A DNA stretch of 64,000 nucleotides from Ashinkailepas kermadecensis (lineage: Eukaryota; Arthropoda; Thecostraca; Neolepadidae), in NCBI GenBank assembly GCA_034440615.1, contig JAOTOM010004137.1, positions 62,001 through 126,000 of the forward strand, given 5' to 3'. Numbering within the stretch: position 1 is the first letter of the stretch; each line of letters opens with the position of its first letter. Below the pieces are notes generated by a model, which saw only the letters and a list, made by a program, of their open reading frames with translations, was not told the DNA's origin and did no database searches. A program made the position numbers and the translations under genes. Positions 34,552 through 46,195 of the stretch are shown here, one piece after another.

Positions 34552-34977
34552 AGAAAACCGATATGCCTTGAGTCTCAAATAAGATGCAACGTAAGTGACA
34601 TTGTCACGACCTGCTATGCTGGGTGTTGTAATATTGCAATATGCAATATTACGAATAGCATGCCAAAAATAGCAAAAATAGCGAATAGCATGCCAAAAAT
34701 CTTTGAAATGTGGATTTTATCATCAAGTTGTTCAATGTGACAAGCTTTGCTGGCTGGAATGTTGAAATGTGCCTCACAGGACGCATGATGCTTGTCATCA
34801 TTAGGTTTTCATAAATTTTGTGTTTATTAAAACATCGAAGTAATATCAACAGAAAGACCGCTTGAAAGACCGGCATATATTCCGAGTGCGGCCCAAAAGC
34901 CTGCCGGTCCTGACCGGGCTTTCGGTCCTTGCATTTGCCACCTCCAGTCACGATTCATGTGCATCTCAAGTTGCATG

Positions 34978-35497
34978 CTGAGTTCCGCATGTGGTGGGCG
35001 GAGGCGGCGGGGCCATGTCGGGTTCCGCATGTGGTGGGCGGAGGCGGCGGGGCCATGTCGTGTTCCGCCTGTGGTGGGCGGAGGCGGTAGGGTAATGTTG
35101 AGTTCTGCATGTGGTGGGCGGAGGCGGCAGGGTCATGCTGAGTTCCGCCTGTGGTGGGCGGAGGCGGCAGGGCCATGTCGGGTTCCGCCTGTGGTGGGCG
35201 GAGGCGGCGGGGCCATGTTGAGTTCCGCCTGTGGTGGGCGGAGGCGGCGGGGCCATGTCGGGTTCCGCCTGTGGTGGGCGGAGGCGGCGGGGCCATGTCG
35301 GGTTCCGCATGTGGTGGGCGGAGGCGGCGGGGCCATGTTGAGTTCCGCATGTGGTGGGCGGAGGCGGCGGGGCCATGTCGGGTTCCGCCTGTGGTGGGCG
35401 GAGGCGGCGGGGCCATGTCGGGTTCCGCCTGTGGTGGGCGGAGGCGGCGGGGCCATGTCGTGTCCCGCCTGTGGTGGGCGGAGGCGGCAGGGTCGCG
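34978..35497. repeat. 40-bp GC-rich minisatellite in the Caudal homeodomain intron
   Basis: Thirteen units of GTTCCGCCTGTGGTGGGCGG followed by AGGCGGCGGGGCCATGTCGG. On the minus strand each unit contains a C-rich tract ending CCACCACAG|GCGG or CCACCACATGCGG. The first form is acceptor-like in transcriptional orientation. Confidence 0.97.
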
Positions 35498-35499
35498 TG

Positions 35500-35900
35500 G
35501 TCCGGTCAGCCACCGGCGCGGCGGCGGCGGCGCTGCCGGTCGGGCCGGCCGCCGCGCGTCCTTGGCTCTGTTAGCGCCCGCCATTAACACCCGGGTACCG
35601 GCGACCCCACGTACGAGCGCGGCCGCGCCGCTCCCGCCGGAATGTCGCGTCCGGCGCGGCGCTGATTCAGCCGCCGGAGTCGGCGCCGCCGACGCCCGTC
35701 GCGCTCGCGCTGGACGCGCCATTGATCGGACGACGATTTATTGTGCTCGGACGTTGTCGGCGACATTCCTGGCGCCGCGCGTCGGCGGCGGCGGTTCCGA
35801 CGCGTGGCCAGATGTGTCGGCGACCGTAGCGTCTCACACGGCCACCGGCCGACTCCGGACGCGTGCGGAACACATGCTCCGCATTTTACTGCCGTCCTTG
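35500..35900. promoter_or_regulatory. CpG-rich island inside the Caudal intron
   Basis: GC-rich sequence contains the Cdx/AbdB-type site TTTATTG at 35737-35743, CCATTAACA near 35580 and CATTGATCGG near 35719. It resembles the other islands in the window and has no exon support. Candidate intronic enhancer. Confidence 0.35.
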
Positions 35901-36186
35901 TCGACATTCCCGGCCGTCGGACATGCATATGGCGCCCGGCCGCGCACTCCAGAAGTCGCCCTGCTGAACGCATGGACCGTGGGTGAACTGTGCGCTATTG
36001 TCAGCGTGCCAGCGCGCCTTGTGGAATCCAGTGGCGGAGCTTAATGCTCGCTTCGAAGGGTCAGCAGATGTAGTACCATATAATAAAGCTATCAAAGCTG
36101 CAACGTTTTCCAGGAAGTCCACGGTTTTGGACGTATCCGGGTTCCATGGGTATTTACTACAGCTACTTGGTTGCCCCTTCATCGCT

Positions 36187-36262
36187 GGTTGGTTGGTTGG
36201 TTATTGGTTTTTACGACACGTCGACCGTTGAGTCATGTAGCGTCGCCAATCTCTCACGCCGA
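36187..36262 (-). mobile_element. 5'-truncated SINE (family A tail) with target-site duplication
   Basis: Only the last 76 bp of the family remain, flanked by the perfect 14-bp repeat GCCCCTTCATCGCT (36173-36186 and 36263-36276). The loss is from the 5' end, as in target-primed reverse transcription. Confidence 0.95.
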
Positions 36263-36794
36263 GCCCCTTCATCGCTAGGCTCCGAGAAAATTGCAATTAC
36301 TTGTTTAGGCACAAGCTTAGTTGGGATAATTTCCGTTCCCTTCCCACTCCCCATCCTACCCTCCGATGCGCCGGTGTAGGTAGCCCAATACCGTCATTTG
36401 ACACTTTGATGAGTTGAGTGCATTTATTACATCTTCGTACTAGATAGATGTGTTCGGCTTAGGGCATACACGGAAATGTCGCTTCAGTGAGCAAAGCATG
36501 CAATACGCATTTTGGGAGCCCACCTATTTTCCACGGAGGTTCAAACAAGCTGCATTTATCTGTCGTAATGCGGAGATATGGGTTTGCGGGAAATGGGCCA
36601 GAGCAAATACAATTTTCCGTCATTTCAGCCGAACGTAGGAGGGCGCGAACGATCGTCGAGCAGTTCGAACGCCATTGCGAAGTCCTTTTCTTCTTTGCAA
36701 CGTCCGTGGGACAAGCTAAGAAATAATTATAAGTGGGCCTTTTTCCTCATCATGCTCCCACGTCTATGGCCGTCTATAGCCAAGCAACCACATC

Positions 36795-36926
36795 ATTCAC
36801 CTGTCGGTCGGTGAGGCACCAAACCACCAGCTACCTGTCGGTCTGTGAGGAATCAAACCACCCACCTGTCTGTCCGTGAGGAACGAAACCATCCACCTTC
36901 GGTATCTGAGGAGCCAAGCCACCCAC
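36795..36926 (-). repeat. ~31-bp minisatellite built from the first homeobox exon donor
   Basis: After the real donor ACAG|GTGGGT come four more units of 30-34 bp. Three of them end again in GACAG followed by GTGGGT, GTAGCT or GTGAAT. One has GAAG|GTGGAT. The units copy the last bases of the exon (CTCACAGACCGACAG) plus the start of the intron. Confidence 0.93.
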
Positions 36927-37072
36927 CTGTCGGTCTGTGAGACCAAGGATGCGCGACAACTCCAGCTTGCGCTTGATGGTGATGTAGTTGTTGTATCGGA
37001 ACTCCTTCTCCAGCTCCAGGCGCTGTCCGTCGCTGTACACCACTCTGTACTTGTCCTTGGTGCGTGTCTTGC
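36927..37072 (-). CDS. cad: Caudal/Cdx homeobox protein, homeodomain helices 1-2 exon
   Basis: A 146-bp exon encodes (G)[22 protein letters not shown] and [20 protein letters not shown]. With KDKYRVVY at positions 1-8 and Q44 as the last residue, this is the Caudal/Cdx homeodomain start; the preceding GKTRT is also Caudal-typical. Caudal binds TTTATKG DNA and drives posterior and gut development (family knowledge). The acceptor GTTCACAG|GCAAG needs one base from the upstream exon; the donor ACAG|GTGGGT is phase 0. G11 and the N23-N24 pair differ from the commonest residues I remember. The WMKK-type hexapeptide is not in this exon. Confidence 0.95.
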
Positions 37073-37089
37073 CTGTGAACAGAACTCCA

Positions 37090-37258
37090 CGTCAGCTGAC
37101 GTCCAGTGATGCCATAGCCACACACCAGAGCGTTATCGGATATCCACCGTCAGCTGACGTCCAGTGATGCCATAGCCACACACCAGAGCGTTATCGGATA
37201 TCCACCGTCAGCTGACGTCCAGTGATGTCATAGCCACACACCAGAGCGCTACCGGATG
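37090..37258. repeat. 58-bp tandem repeat just upstream of the homeobox exon
   Basis: Three near-identical units start CGTCAGCTGACGTCCAGTGA and end CAGAGCGTTATCGGATATCC. The array begins 17 bp from the exon's acceptor, without copying the acceptor itself. It contains the palindrome GTCAGCTGAC and TGACGTCC. Confidence 0.97.
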
Positions 37259-38340
37259 CTACCTGTCCGTGTCCTGAACACTGTCGAGGCCCAGCAAGAC
37301 ATTTTACACGTGAAAACACTGTAAATACACACCAGCACAGGCCATCACACGTCACAACGCCTTTGTATTCGCCAAAGACGGCGGGATGTGGTGTGTTCGC
37401 ATCGTGACCGCATCCCGCCAGCTGGGAAAACGCGTCCAGAACACACCGACCTGGCCAACGCAGACTGGCGCTGCAGCCTTCCAATTTTTGGGGCAACGAC
37501 GCATCGTCGAACGGGCGGTACCCGACGGGCGCAATCCCACCGGCAGTGCACTTGCGCAAACACAACCGCTGTTGTCGCAACACACTGGCAGTTTAGCTAA
37601 TGCTGTGCGGCGGGGGCGGCTCCCGGACGTCAGCGGTAGATAGGCATCTTCGCTTCGGATCAGGCGGAACAACAAACCGGCGCTTCCGCGCCGGCGGCCA
37701 CGCCGGCAGCTGTGGCGCCGACACCCTCACGCCGACACCCTCACGCCGACACCCTCGCGCCGACACCCTCGCGTCGACCGACAATGCGCCGCACGACCGA
37801 TCGCAGCGCTGCCCATCGCGCCACGGAAGTCCGGACAATTCTGCCAGAAATGACGTGCCGGTGTTTGTCTCCAACTACCGCAGGAGATAGATGCATTAAC
37901 AAACCCGCTCTGTGGGCGGATAGGGATATCTGGCAACAAGGCCGGACCCGGGCTACTGTCTAGGGGCGAGCTAACCGTTTCGGAAAGGTCAAATGCTCGG
38001 GGGAGGGGGCGAGATGCCTGCATCCAACTTGCAGGAACATCCCGTATTTTGAATGCTTCAGTCTTGGATACGGCTGTAAACTTCCAATGTTTGCGGTTGT
38101 GCACACAACTGCTGGAAGTCGCGCACAACCGCATGCTTGTACATTCAGTCATCTGTGGATAAGGCGGGAGAAGAAAGGGACGGCCCCGTTGCCACCACCC
38201 GATCGGAACCATATTTGTCTTGAGTCATTGCTTCTTCGCACCTAACGCTCGTCAGTAGGCAGAAGCCCAGTGCCACTAGAGGCCAACTGAACTTGTCTCC
38301 GCCTGCGTTGGGCGGCGCGACGGGCTGCATTGTCTCCCCC
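37259..38340. other. Caudal upstream/intron sequence; short CGCCGACACCCT array
   Basis: No exon could be verified. Four or five 12-15 bp units of CGCCGACACCCTC lie at about 37722-37775. A WMQ-containing open frame near 38020 lacks Caudal context. Confidence 0.45.
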
Positions 38341-38342
38341 GA

Positions 38343-38665
38343 CACCGTGACGGATGTCCGGCGGCGGCGGTCCCGACGTCGGCTGTCCCGGACACCCGCC
38401 GCGGACATCGTGGCGGATATTCGGCGGCGGCGCCCCCGACGTCGGCTGTCACGGACACCCGCCGCGGACATCGTGGCGGATGTCCGGCGGCGCCCACGAC
38501 GTCGGCTGTCCCGGATACCCGCCGCGGACATCGTGGCGAATGTCCGGCGGCGCCCACGACGTCGGCTGTCCCGGACACCCGCCGCGGACATCGTGGCGGA
38601 TGTCCGGCGGCGCCCCCGACGTCGGCTGTCCCGGACACTCGCCGCGGACATCGTGGCGGCGGTAA
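38343..38665. repeat. ~60-bp minisatellite (CCGCGGACATCGTGGCGGAT)
   Basis: Five units contain GACGTCGGCTGTCCCGGAC and CCGCCGCGGACATCGTGGCG, with small internal differences. Confidence 0.97.
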
Positions 38666-38769
38666 AACAGCACGCGTGCCGCGTGTTCGTGTTCGGGGTA
38701 ATCGACCGGTGGCGCCGGCGACTGGCTCAAACCCGGTCTGGCCGACAACGCTGTCGTCAAACCTGCACC

Positions 38770-38985
38770 ATTCCGACTGGGGCTGGTGAGTGCTGTGTCC
38801 GAGCCATTCCGACCGGGGCTGGTTAGATCTGTGTCCGAGCCATTCCGACCGGGGCTGGTCAGATCTGCACCTGAGCTATTCCGACTGGGGCTGGTTAGGG
38901 CTGCGTCCGAGCCATTCCGACCGGGGCTGGTCAGGGCCGCGTCCAAGTAATTCCGACCGGGGCTGGTCAGATCTTCTTCGAGGAA
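38770..38985. repeat. ~33-bp minisatellite (GAGCCATTCCGACCGGGGCT)
   Basis: Six units. On the plus strand the first unit reads GGGGCTG|GTGAGTGCTG, a donor-like sequence that later copies change to GGTTAG or GGTCAG. No matching upstream exon was recognised. Confidence 0.95.
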
Positions 38986-39100
38986 GTGGCGGTGATCGGC
39001 GTCCCCCGATCTTCCCCGGTGCATCAATTATCTTGCCGGGCACTATTATCTTGCTATGCTAGCATGTTACTATCATTATGTTATGTTACTATAGTATTAT

Positions 39101-39154
39101 TGATTGATTATTTGGGTTTAAAGGCGCGCCAACTACAGGGTCATTTGGCGCCCA
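39101..39154 (-). mobile_element. 54-bp tail-only retroposon (family D) with target-site duplication
   Basis: TGATTGATTATTTGGGTTTA...TTTGGCGCCC is flanked by TTACTATAGTATTAT (39086-39100) and TTACCATAGTATTAT (39155-39169), a 15-bp duplication with one mismatch. Confidence 0.85.
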
Positions 39155-39403
39155 TTACCATAGTATTATATTGCATGGTGTGCAAACTGTGCGCCGTATA
39201 GTGCACTGCACTGTACGGCCTTCAGTGTGCACACGGCGTGGGACCGATGCAGGACCGGTGGCGCCGGTGTGTCTGCAGGCAGGCTGCTGGCGAGAAACGA
39301 ACGTCAACGGCCGCTGCCATTCTGACGGAGGAAGCGAACCAGGGAGAGGAGGTGTTGTGGCGGTGCCGTGACGTACAGCTGGCGCTCGGTGTCCGAGTAC
39401 GAT

Positions 39404-39580
39404 GTGCACATCTCACAGGAGTTGTGCACACCTCACAGGAGTTGTACACACCTCACAGGAGTTGTACACACCTCACAGGAGTTGTACACACCTCATAGGA
39501 GTTGTGCACACCTCACAGGAGTTGTACACACCTCACAGGAGTTGTACACACCTCACAGGAGTTGCACACGCCTCATAGGA
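39404..39580. repeat. 22-bp minisatellite (CACCTCACAGGAGTTGTACA)
   Basis: Eight units. Each plus-strand unit has an acceptor-like CCTCACAG|GAG, and each minus-strand unit a donor-like TCCT|GTGAGG. Confidence 0.97.
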
Positions 39581-39859
39581 GCTGTCGTCGCATAGCTGTT
39601 CCGTCCAAACTGCTTCTACGCTAGAATTGAACGAAAATTATATTGAAAGCAAACCCTTCCACCCCCATTTTAAGGGACAACATTAGTAGACAACACGCTT
39701 GTCCCCATGCAATGGCTAGTCTTGCCATACGAGGAATATCTCACCTACAGCTTCGTCCAAGTCAACCAACATTGAACACAAAGCGGACGTCATGTCTGAA
39801 TATTTCGAAATTGATTTGTAACCGTACGTAATCTGTAGCCAGCCATGTGTCGCAACGCA

Positions 39860-40345
39860 ACCACCTCACCAATCGCGCCGCGGATCGCCGGCGGGGGCGG
39901 TCCGACGCGGCGGCGCACCGGCGGCGGCCGGCCGGCCGGCGGCGCGGTCGTGTCGCCGGCCGCCGCCGCGCGCACAACAATGCTCCACCATTCAGCTTGT
40001 CATCGATCGGGGCGGCGCGGCGCGCCCAGCGCCTAATGCCGCAATAAAGGCGTGAGAGCGCCAGTGTCAACACGGTATTTACGCGCGGCGGCGCGGCGGC
40101 CGCGCGCTGCCGCGCGCTAGTGTCGCCGCCGGCCCGGTCACGTGCTCGCAGCATTAGCGCGCGGCCAGCTGGCGTTCGGCGCCGGGCTCGGCCGCTGTAA
40201 CGGGTGGTAACGGTGCGGCCGCCGAACTGTGGCCCCCGGCGGTCGGCCGCCGGCTGCGGCACGGCCGGACGGCATTTCACGCGGCAGGGACGTGACCGGA
40301 CCTGGACGATTTCGTCACGAAGTTAGCTGCTGGTGTGACTTGAGT
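39860..40345. promoter_or_regulatory. CpG-rich island with Cdx/AbdB-type site
   Basis: GC-rich sequence with CAATAAA at 40042-40048, CCTAATGCC, GCATTAGCG and CATCGATCGG. No exon structure. Candidate cis-regulatory element. Confidence 0.35.
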
Positions 40346-41469
40346 TCGCCGCTCTGCCGCGTTGATAGGCGGCGAGTGGCGACGTCCCGCCCAGCAGCGA
40401 ACTGGTCTCGATACGGCGGCATTTCAATTTGTTGATCAATCGCTATGAATCGATGAATAATGAATCAATGCGAAATGACGAGTCAGTGACAACGCTATGA
40501 CCCCACGGAGCCAGAGCCGGGAAATGAGGCGGTAGGTACTTCCCGGTACAAGAGCCGGGAGACGGGGAGGTTGGCTAGGACTGCTCGGTTTGTAGAAGGC
40601 TCGACATCACCAGCTTTCCCCAGGAACTGAAACGGGTTAATCAAGGATGCCACCACCTGAAACGGTGCTTATTTCCGCGGGACAGAAACAGTGCTTACTT
40701 CCACTCCTCGAGGATTAAAAAATGGAATATATTACAGCTCATCTGAAATCGAAAAGTGCAGTATGAAAGATTCTCCGAACATAAATGAATGAATATTATT
40801 TTGCTAATGTTCAATTCATATTCTATGACTGGTGTCTGTTTTCTTGAAGCAGATCGGTACCGGAAGAGAAGCGTGGTGGTGCATACACACTGCACAATAT
40901 ATATGAACACCGTGGTCTTCGGAGCATTACAACAGAGAAACCTTAGTATTCCTAAGCGGTAGGCAGTTCATTTCTCATCCCTTAAGGAGTGCTCTTCCCA
41001 ATAGACGATGCCCAGGATCACATATTGCACTCTCTCTCATCAGTGGCTTGCTCCTCCCCCTCTTGAAAATTCCGGCTGCAAGCCTGGGCACGTACGGAAT
41101 GACATAAGCACCCATGTTCCGTGTTTCTGCTCTATTCAGCGCGTGCCACACTAATTTAGATAGTACCGATACGACACCATGCATACAAGAAATATCTCGC
41201 AACATGGATCCTCTCTGGTCCGTGAAGTCGGCCGGCCAGATGCGCCAATGACGGAAGAAAAACGCAAGTTGTACGTTTGAAATGATCAACCATATGCAGA
41301 AAGCATAGGAATTGCTTCGATTGCAGACAATGTCCGTACGAGGCACGTTTTCGGCTGCCTGGCCGCCGCCAGCGATCTGCGTCCAGCCAGCTCGCCTACC
41401 TATCCAGACAATGCCAGCATGTACAGTGTAGCGTTTACCATGAGCGTCGCAGAAGAAAATCCAATTCAA
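40346..41469. other. No recognised feature
   Basis: Mixed sequence with a direct repeat around AGAGCCGGGA (40512-40560). The minus-strand open frame over 40975-41502 has no motif. Confidence 0.4.
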
Positions 41470-41608
41470 CTGATAGGTCATATCGCGTCGGCAACCTCTC
41501 ACGCCATTTAGTTGCGGGTGGACTCGGCAACCCCGCCGGCTGTGGGATTCGAACCCACAATCTCACGACACGAGTCCAACGGCCTATCGGCCGAGCTACC
41601 GCAGCCCC
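41470..41608 (-). mobile_element. tRNA-derived SINE, family B
   Basis: The head contains GGTAGCTCGGCCGATAGGCC and GTGGGTTCGAATCCCAC; the body contains CCACCCGCAACTAAATGGCG. The tail is shortened. Confidence 0.85.
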
Positions 41609-41619
41609 GACCCAACCCA

Positions 41620-42130
41620 GCGTCGCCACGGCGTCTGGGACGACCCGGCGTCGTCCGACGCCCGTGGCAACACCCACACACAGCACTCCCAGCACCTGAA
41701 CACCGCACGTTCCGCCGGCCACGCCAAGCCGCGCCCGGACCCTAATCCGACGCGCCGCCACGCCGGCGACCGACCCGCGAGCCCCTGTCATAAATCCTTC
41801 GCGCCGCGAGCGCCGTCGCCGCGCGGTGACGCGCGCGCCGCCGCGAATCTAATCTCGCGCTCGGCCGCCGATCTGCCGGTAAACATGGCGGCGGGCTTGA
41901 TCTGCGCCGCTATCGCCGTCGCCAGACTCCCAGCAGCGCGTATTAGCCGCCGTATCGCGCGCCGCGCCGCCGTAATTGAATCCGAGAGCGCATGATCGCG
42001 AGTCGCGCACGATCGAGCCGAGCCGCGAGCCGCCTCGTCGGCGCGGGATGCCGGCGTTCTGATTGGCCGGTCGCCGCCGCCCGTGCCGAACACGCATGAC
42101 GTCACGGCGAGCTTTGACATTGGTGGTCGC
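41620..42130. promoter_or_regulatory. CpG-rich island
   Basis: GC-rich block with CATAAAT near 41790, GTATTAGCC, CGTAATTGAA, CTAATCTCG and ACATGGCGGC. No exon recognised. Similar architecture to the other islands. Confidence 0.35.
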
Positions 42131-42491
42131 GCGGTGCGATATGGGATGTTGCGGCTCCGCAGCGCCCATGGACGGTGGAACCACTTGGCTCTTCGGAGAC
42201 GCTGAGGCGTGGCACTCGCCCTGGCTTGAACTCAACTCAACGTCAACCCGGGGAGTTGGTGCTGTAGCGAAGCTTCTTCACATGTCGCTTGATTTCCGGC
42301 CCAGCGCTCTATACACTGAGCTAACTATTGCACTACGAACTAACTTACAAGCCATTATGGGTCAAAATATAAACTTGGATAACCTTAGTCAAAAGAAAAC
42401 AGAGGTTGGTGGGAAGGTTGGCACTATCTAGTCACTAATCTGAATGAGTCTAACCGTAGCCGCCATAGCAATTCCATATCAATCCTTGACG

Positions 42492-42716
42492 TATCATCGC
42501 ACTCGGCCGGCTCCCCTAGCATTTATTTCCAGTGTCGTCAGATCATCGTCTTCAAGAAAAATAAATCCTTCCACAAAACATCATGTCTTTATGTCTCTAT
42601 GTCTTTATGTCTTTGACATAAACCCTCGTATCCTCGCACTCGGCCGGCTTCCCTAGCATTGTTTTCCAGTCTCGTTAGATCATCTTCAAGAAAAATAATT
42701 CCTTCCACAAAACATC
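42492..42716. repeat. Two ~90-bp direct repeats, 138 bp apart
   Basis: CGCACTCGGCCGGCT, CCCTAGCATT and CCTTCCACAAAACATC occur in the same order at about 42492-42582 and 42630-42716. CATGTCTTTATGTCTCTATG lies between. Confidence 0.9.
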
Positions 42717-43179
42717 TCATAAAAATGACTCTAAAGAAATGACAAATTTATTGTGGAATCACGGGAGATGGAAATTATTTTAGCCGAAAGTTTTGGATGG
42801 CGAAACAGGATTTGACGACAGTGGAGAAATATAGCGAAGCAAATTTCAACGCTCCTTACGTATTTTTTGCGATAGTGGTAAACCAGAATGGCATACATTC
42901 GTTGATAACTGACGTGCATCGGTTTTGTTATTGGAAATACTTTTTATGAAGCACGGCACAGGCACAGGGAAGCTTCAGGTATAGGACGCGAAGCCTGCCA
43001 AAACACAGCTTCCATGGGTGGGGCCAGGCCTATGTCCGTGCACCCGCCTGAACACCGGGAAGACCGTGGCGGTCCCTCCAAATAAAATAGTGGCATCCGA
43101 TCATCGCGCAAGTTCTAACGCAGCCATCATCGCGCAACAGCCGCGACGACGCGACACCTTTCCGTTCCGGACTACGCGA

Positions 43180-43530
43180 GTGCCAGGCGGCGCAGTCTAC
43201 CACCCGAACGGCTCGGACCGGATGACCATTTGAGCCGAGACGGGACCGCAGCGGACACTCAGCAGGTCGCCGCCTCTCGGAAGGAGGCGCGGGCAGGCAG
43301 ATGGGGTGAGAGGGACATCGGACGCGTGACCCTGAATGGCGACTCGGCGGTGGCCGTGTCGTGCCGCTCAATGCCGCCGGCTTCTGGCGCCCCACCGCCG
43401 ACCGCGCCGGGCCGCTGAGTTGGCGCCGGCGCCGGCCGACAATGGCGCGCCGAGTGAGCTCGCGGCGGCGGTCCGGCCGGACAAAGCGACCGCACCGTCC
43501 GGCGGCCGTCTAACGGCGGCTTTACGACGT
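43180..43530. promoter_or_regulatory. CpG-rich island without clear homeodomain site
   Basis: GC-rich, CpG-rich and without repeats or verified exons. It continues into a short open frame (plus, 43559-43987) of unknown meaning. Confidence 0.25.
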
Positions 43531-43844
43531 CCCCGCGGAGTGATACAAGCGGTACAGATTGCGGAGGTTTAACTCTCGGAGACGAGTACCTGCACCCGAG
43601 GGCGGGGAACCGGTGGGCGGGGGTGGAGGTGACGGTGCCCGGCCCCCAGCCTTGGACGAGTTTAACATCGATGCTATGGGCATTGAATTCGTAGAGAGAA
43701 TCGACCTCAAAGCGACTCTCGTCCTCAGATTTGAAACAGCTCCCGCGCCACTGCCTGCACCGGCGGCATCGTCATCCGGGAAGGTGGTGATGACTGTCTC
43801 ACAAGGGATTCGTAGAAGTCCACGTGATGTCCGCGATGTCCATC

Positions 43845-43950
43845 AACGTGTGAATGTCCTTTCACGTCTACGTGTCAACGGATGTCCTTTCACGTCTACT
43901 TGTCAACGAATGTTCTTTGACGTCCACGTGAAAGGACATTCGTGTTGCGG
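43845..43950. repeat. Direct and inverted repeats of GTCCTTTCACGT
   Basis: GATGTCCTTTCACGTCTAC occurs twice with a diverged third copy (GTTCTTTGACGTCCAC). An inverted copy, ACGTGAAAGGACATTCG, closes the array and can form a hairpin. Confidence 0.9.
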
Positions 43951-44925
43951 TGTGTCACCGCGGTATACTCGTGGGGAAGCTACTTAAGCACGCCTGGCTG
44001 GCGATGCTAAGCAACACACCACTACCATAAACACCGCGAGTGCCTCGTTGGCGTTGCAAGGTAGCTTTGTTCCACACCCAGCCAGGCAGCATCGACTTTT
44101 GATGACGTTCAGGTTGGTCACCCGAAGCGTGTACTCCGCTAGCAGCGAATTCAGGGGTACATGCTTCTTGAAACCATTATAAAGATCGTGGATGTTGCAC
44201 TGAATCCGGCAGGAGTCCGCCGGCACCCTCCACAGTGCACCTCAGTGCCAGTGGTTTAGACGATAGCTCGAGGCGTGCAGTTTGTGAGTAATACGTGATC
44301 ATCACGTCGAACGCAAAGCTGTTCATTCCTTGGAGGGCCAGCTCACCACCGATAGGTCACTGGGAGGCGTGCGTGACACGATCTTTCCAATGAATTACAT
44401 AAGGTTTAATTTCATTCCAGGCAACGTTACATAACTTGTGCGGGAGAAATAAAAAATGGCCAACAAGAGATTACCAACCTAAATAACAGTGGTGCAAATT
44501 TGCCACCACAAATGCATTATTGCATCTTAATGCGATATTTGGGAGTGCTATCGCCCTTCTGTGATCACTAGGTACTCATTAAATCGCATGTAATCACATG
44601 GTATTCATTAAAGTCACTGCATCATTTGCTGCTAAGGATTGTTTTGTGGTTTTGAAAATATACGGGGTGCTTTGAAAGCTGAATCACCAAAAGCTGCTCA
44701 CCTGACCACGAATGATCACACACAATTCACTCTGACGGCCGAAAGGTCACCGCTCACCGCCTCTGCAGTCTAGTGCATACCACCGACGACTCCGGCAATC
44801 ACATCATAACTCCATCCACCGTTGACGAGCGATAACTGCATTCAATAACCACGCGTCGGCCATATACCTTCCCAGCCAACACCGCCAGAGTAACGACAGT
44901 GTATTGTCAGTGTATTACCCGAATT
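43951..44925. other. No recognised feature
   Basis: Mixed, partly AT-rich sequence; no repeat, retroposon or exon identified. Confidence 0.4.
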
Positions 44926-45250
44926 GTTGCCGGGGAGCAATCGGCCATCGCATGCCTTATTCATGCGCGATCGAAGCCGACAGCGACGGGGCTTCGGCCG
45001 GGCCGTCACGAGGCGCGCGGCGCGTAACGCCGACCCGCCCGCTTTACAGCCCCAATAAAAACAAAAAATCCATCCGGCGGCCGGCCGAATGCCTCAAATG
45101 GAATCCAAGATGGCGGCGCGCAGCTAATCAGCCGACCGGCGGCGGGATTGTGGCGCGTCGGCGGCGACAGCGGCGCGGTCTGCTGCCGCGCGCACGGGCC
45201 CGGCGCTCGCCAGCTCCGCCGGAGCCGACGGCGACCGAAGCGGAAGACTG
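44926..45250. promoter_or_regulatory. CpG-rich island with TTTATTG and YY1/PHO-like sites
   Basis: CAATAAA is at 45053-45059 and AAGATGGCGGC at 45108-45118, close together in GC-rich DNA, with GCTAATCAGC beside them. The combination is typical of the islands in this window. Confidence 0.4.
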
Positions 45251-45789
45251 AATGCCACTCTGTGCAAAGCTCGAAGGCTGCCTCCGTGGCATGGTATGGT
45301 GAGGCGCTGCTTCACCACGAATCTTGCTCATGTTTTGGAAAGCGTTCGCGGTCGCGACGTACCCGACATAAATTCGCTTTGAAATACGCGACAGGAGTGC
45401 GTGTAGAAATGACCAAGAGAGGAACAAGTTTTATTCTCAACTTCCATAAGAATATATTTTCCCTAAACTCCTATGGAGCTCTCCAATGTTTCCTCATAAT
45501 TACAGATGGTGGTACCTTTGCAGTGAGGTGTTGTCCGGCCTTTTGACATAGATTACTGTACGTGTACGACGACAGTATTACATCTAACCAGGGACTAATA
45601 ACTTGAAGTTTATGCTGCGCTCAAGAATCACCTGTTAGCACTGCGGCTCCCCTATGACAATACGAGGTGGGGGTGGGTGTGGGGGGTCAGTGGTGGATGG
45701 CGGATGCATCACAGCAGGTCATAAAGCGGAAGTGGGGGATGCGCATCATCGCGCAACACAAGCGGACATCGTAAATGGCCAGTGGCTAT

Positions 45790-45970
45790 GGGAAGAACCT
45801 TGGGCTCTTTTATGACGCATTCGACTGATGGGCCATATAGCGTCGCCAACCTCCCACGCCGATTGGTCGCGGGTGGACTCGGCACTCCCGCTGGCTCTGG
45901 GCTTCGAGCCACGAGCTTACGATCAAGAGTGGACCGCCCTACCTAGAAGAGTGGACTGGGCTACCGCGAC
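45790..45970 (-). mobile_element. tRNA-derived SINE, family B, with internal duplication
   Basis: The body has GATTGGTCGCGGGTGGACTC and the tail TATGACGCATTCGACTG in plus orientation. The tRNA head is degenerate and contains a duplicated AAGAGTGGACYG segment. Confidence 0.8.
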
Positions 45971-46079
45971 CGCCGCAAACCCTGCATCTGCCCGGACGGG
46001 CCCAGAGCTGCCCAGGGGCCGGCGAAAATTCCGCACGTACGGAGGCCGCTGTTCTGGCAGACGTGCGGACACCGCCCAC

Positions 46080-46195
46080 GTCTGTGTTCTCAGACGTGCA
46101 GAAATAGCTCGCCTGTGTTTTCAAACGTGCGGAGATAGCTCGTCTGTGTTCTCAAGCGTACGGAAGTAGTCCGTCTGTGTTCTGAGGCGTGCGGG
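46080..46195. repeat. ~31-bp minisatellite (CGTCTGTGTTCTCAAACGTG)
   Basis: Four to five units contain GTCTGTGTTCT, ACGTGCGGA and ATAGCTC. Confidence 0.93.

Noticed and set aside
34955..36044. 250-300 codon frames on both strands
   Set aside because: They translate the 40-bp minisatellite and the adjoining CpG-rich DNA; the Caudal intron spans them.
37727..38212. WMQ-containing frame as the Caudal hexapeptide exon
   Set aside because: Context PASWMQASRP lacks the basic residues and aromatic/acidic residue before WMKK, and no phase-1 donor follows.
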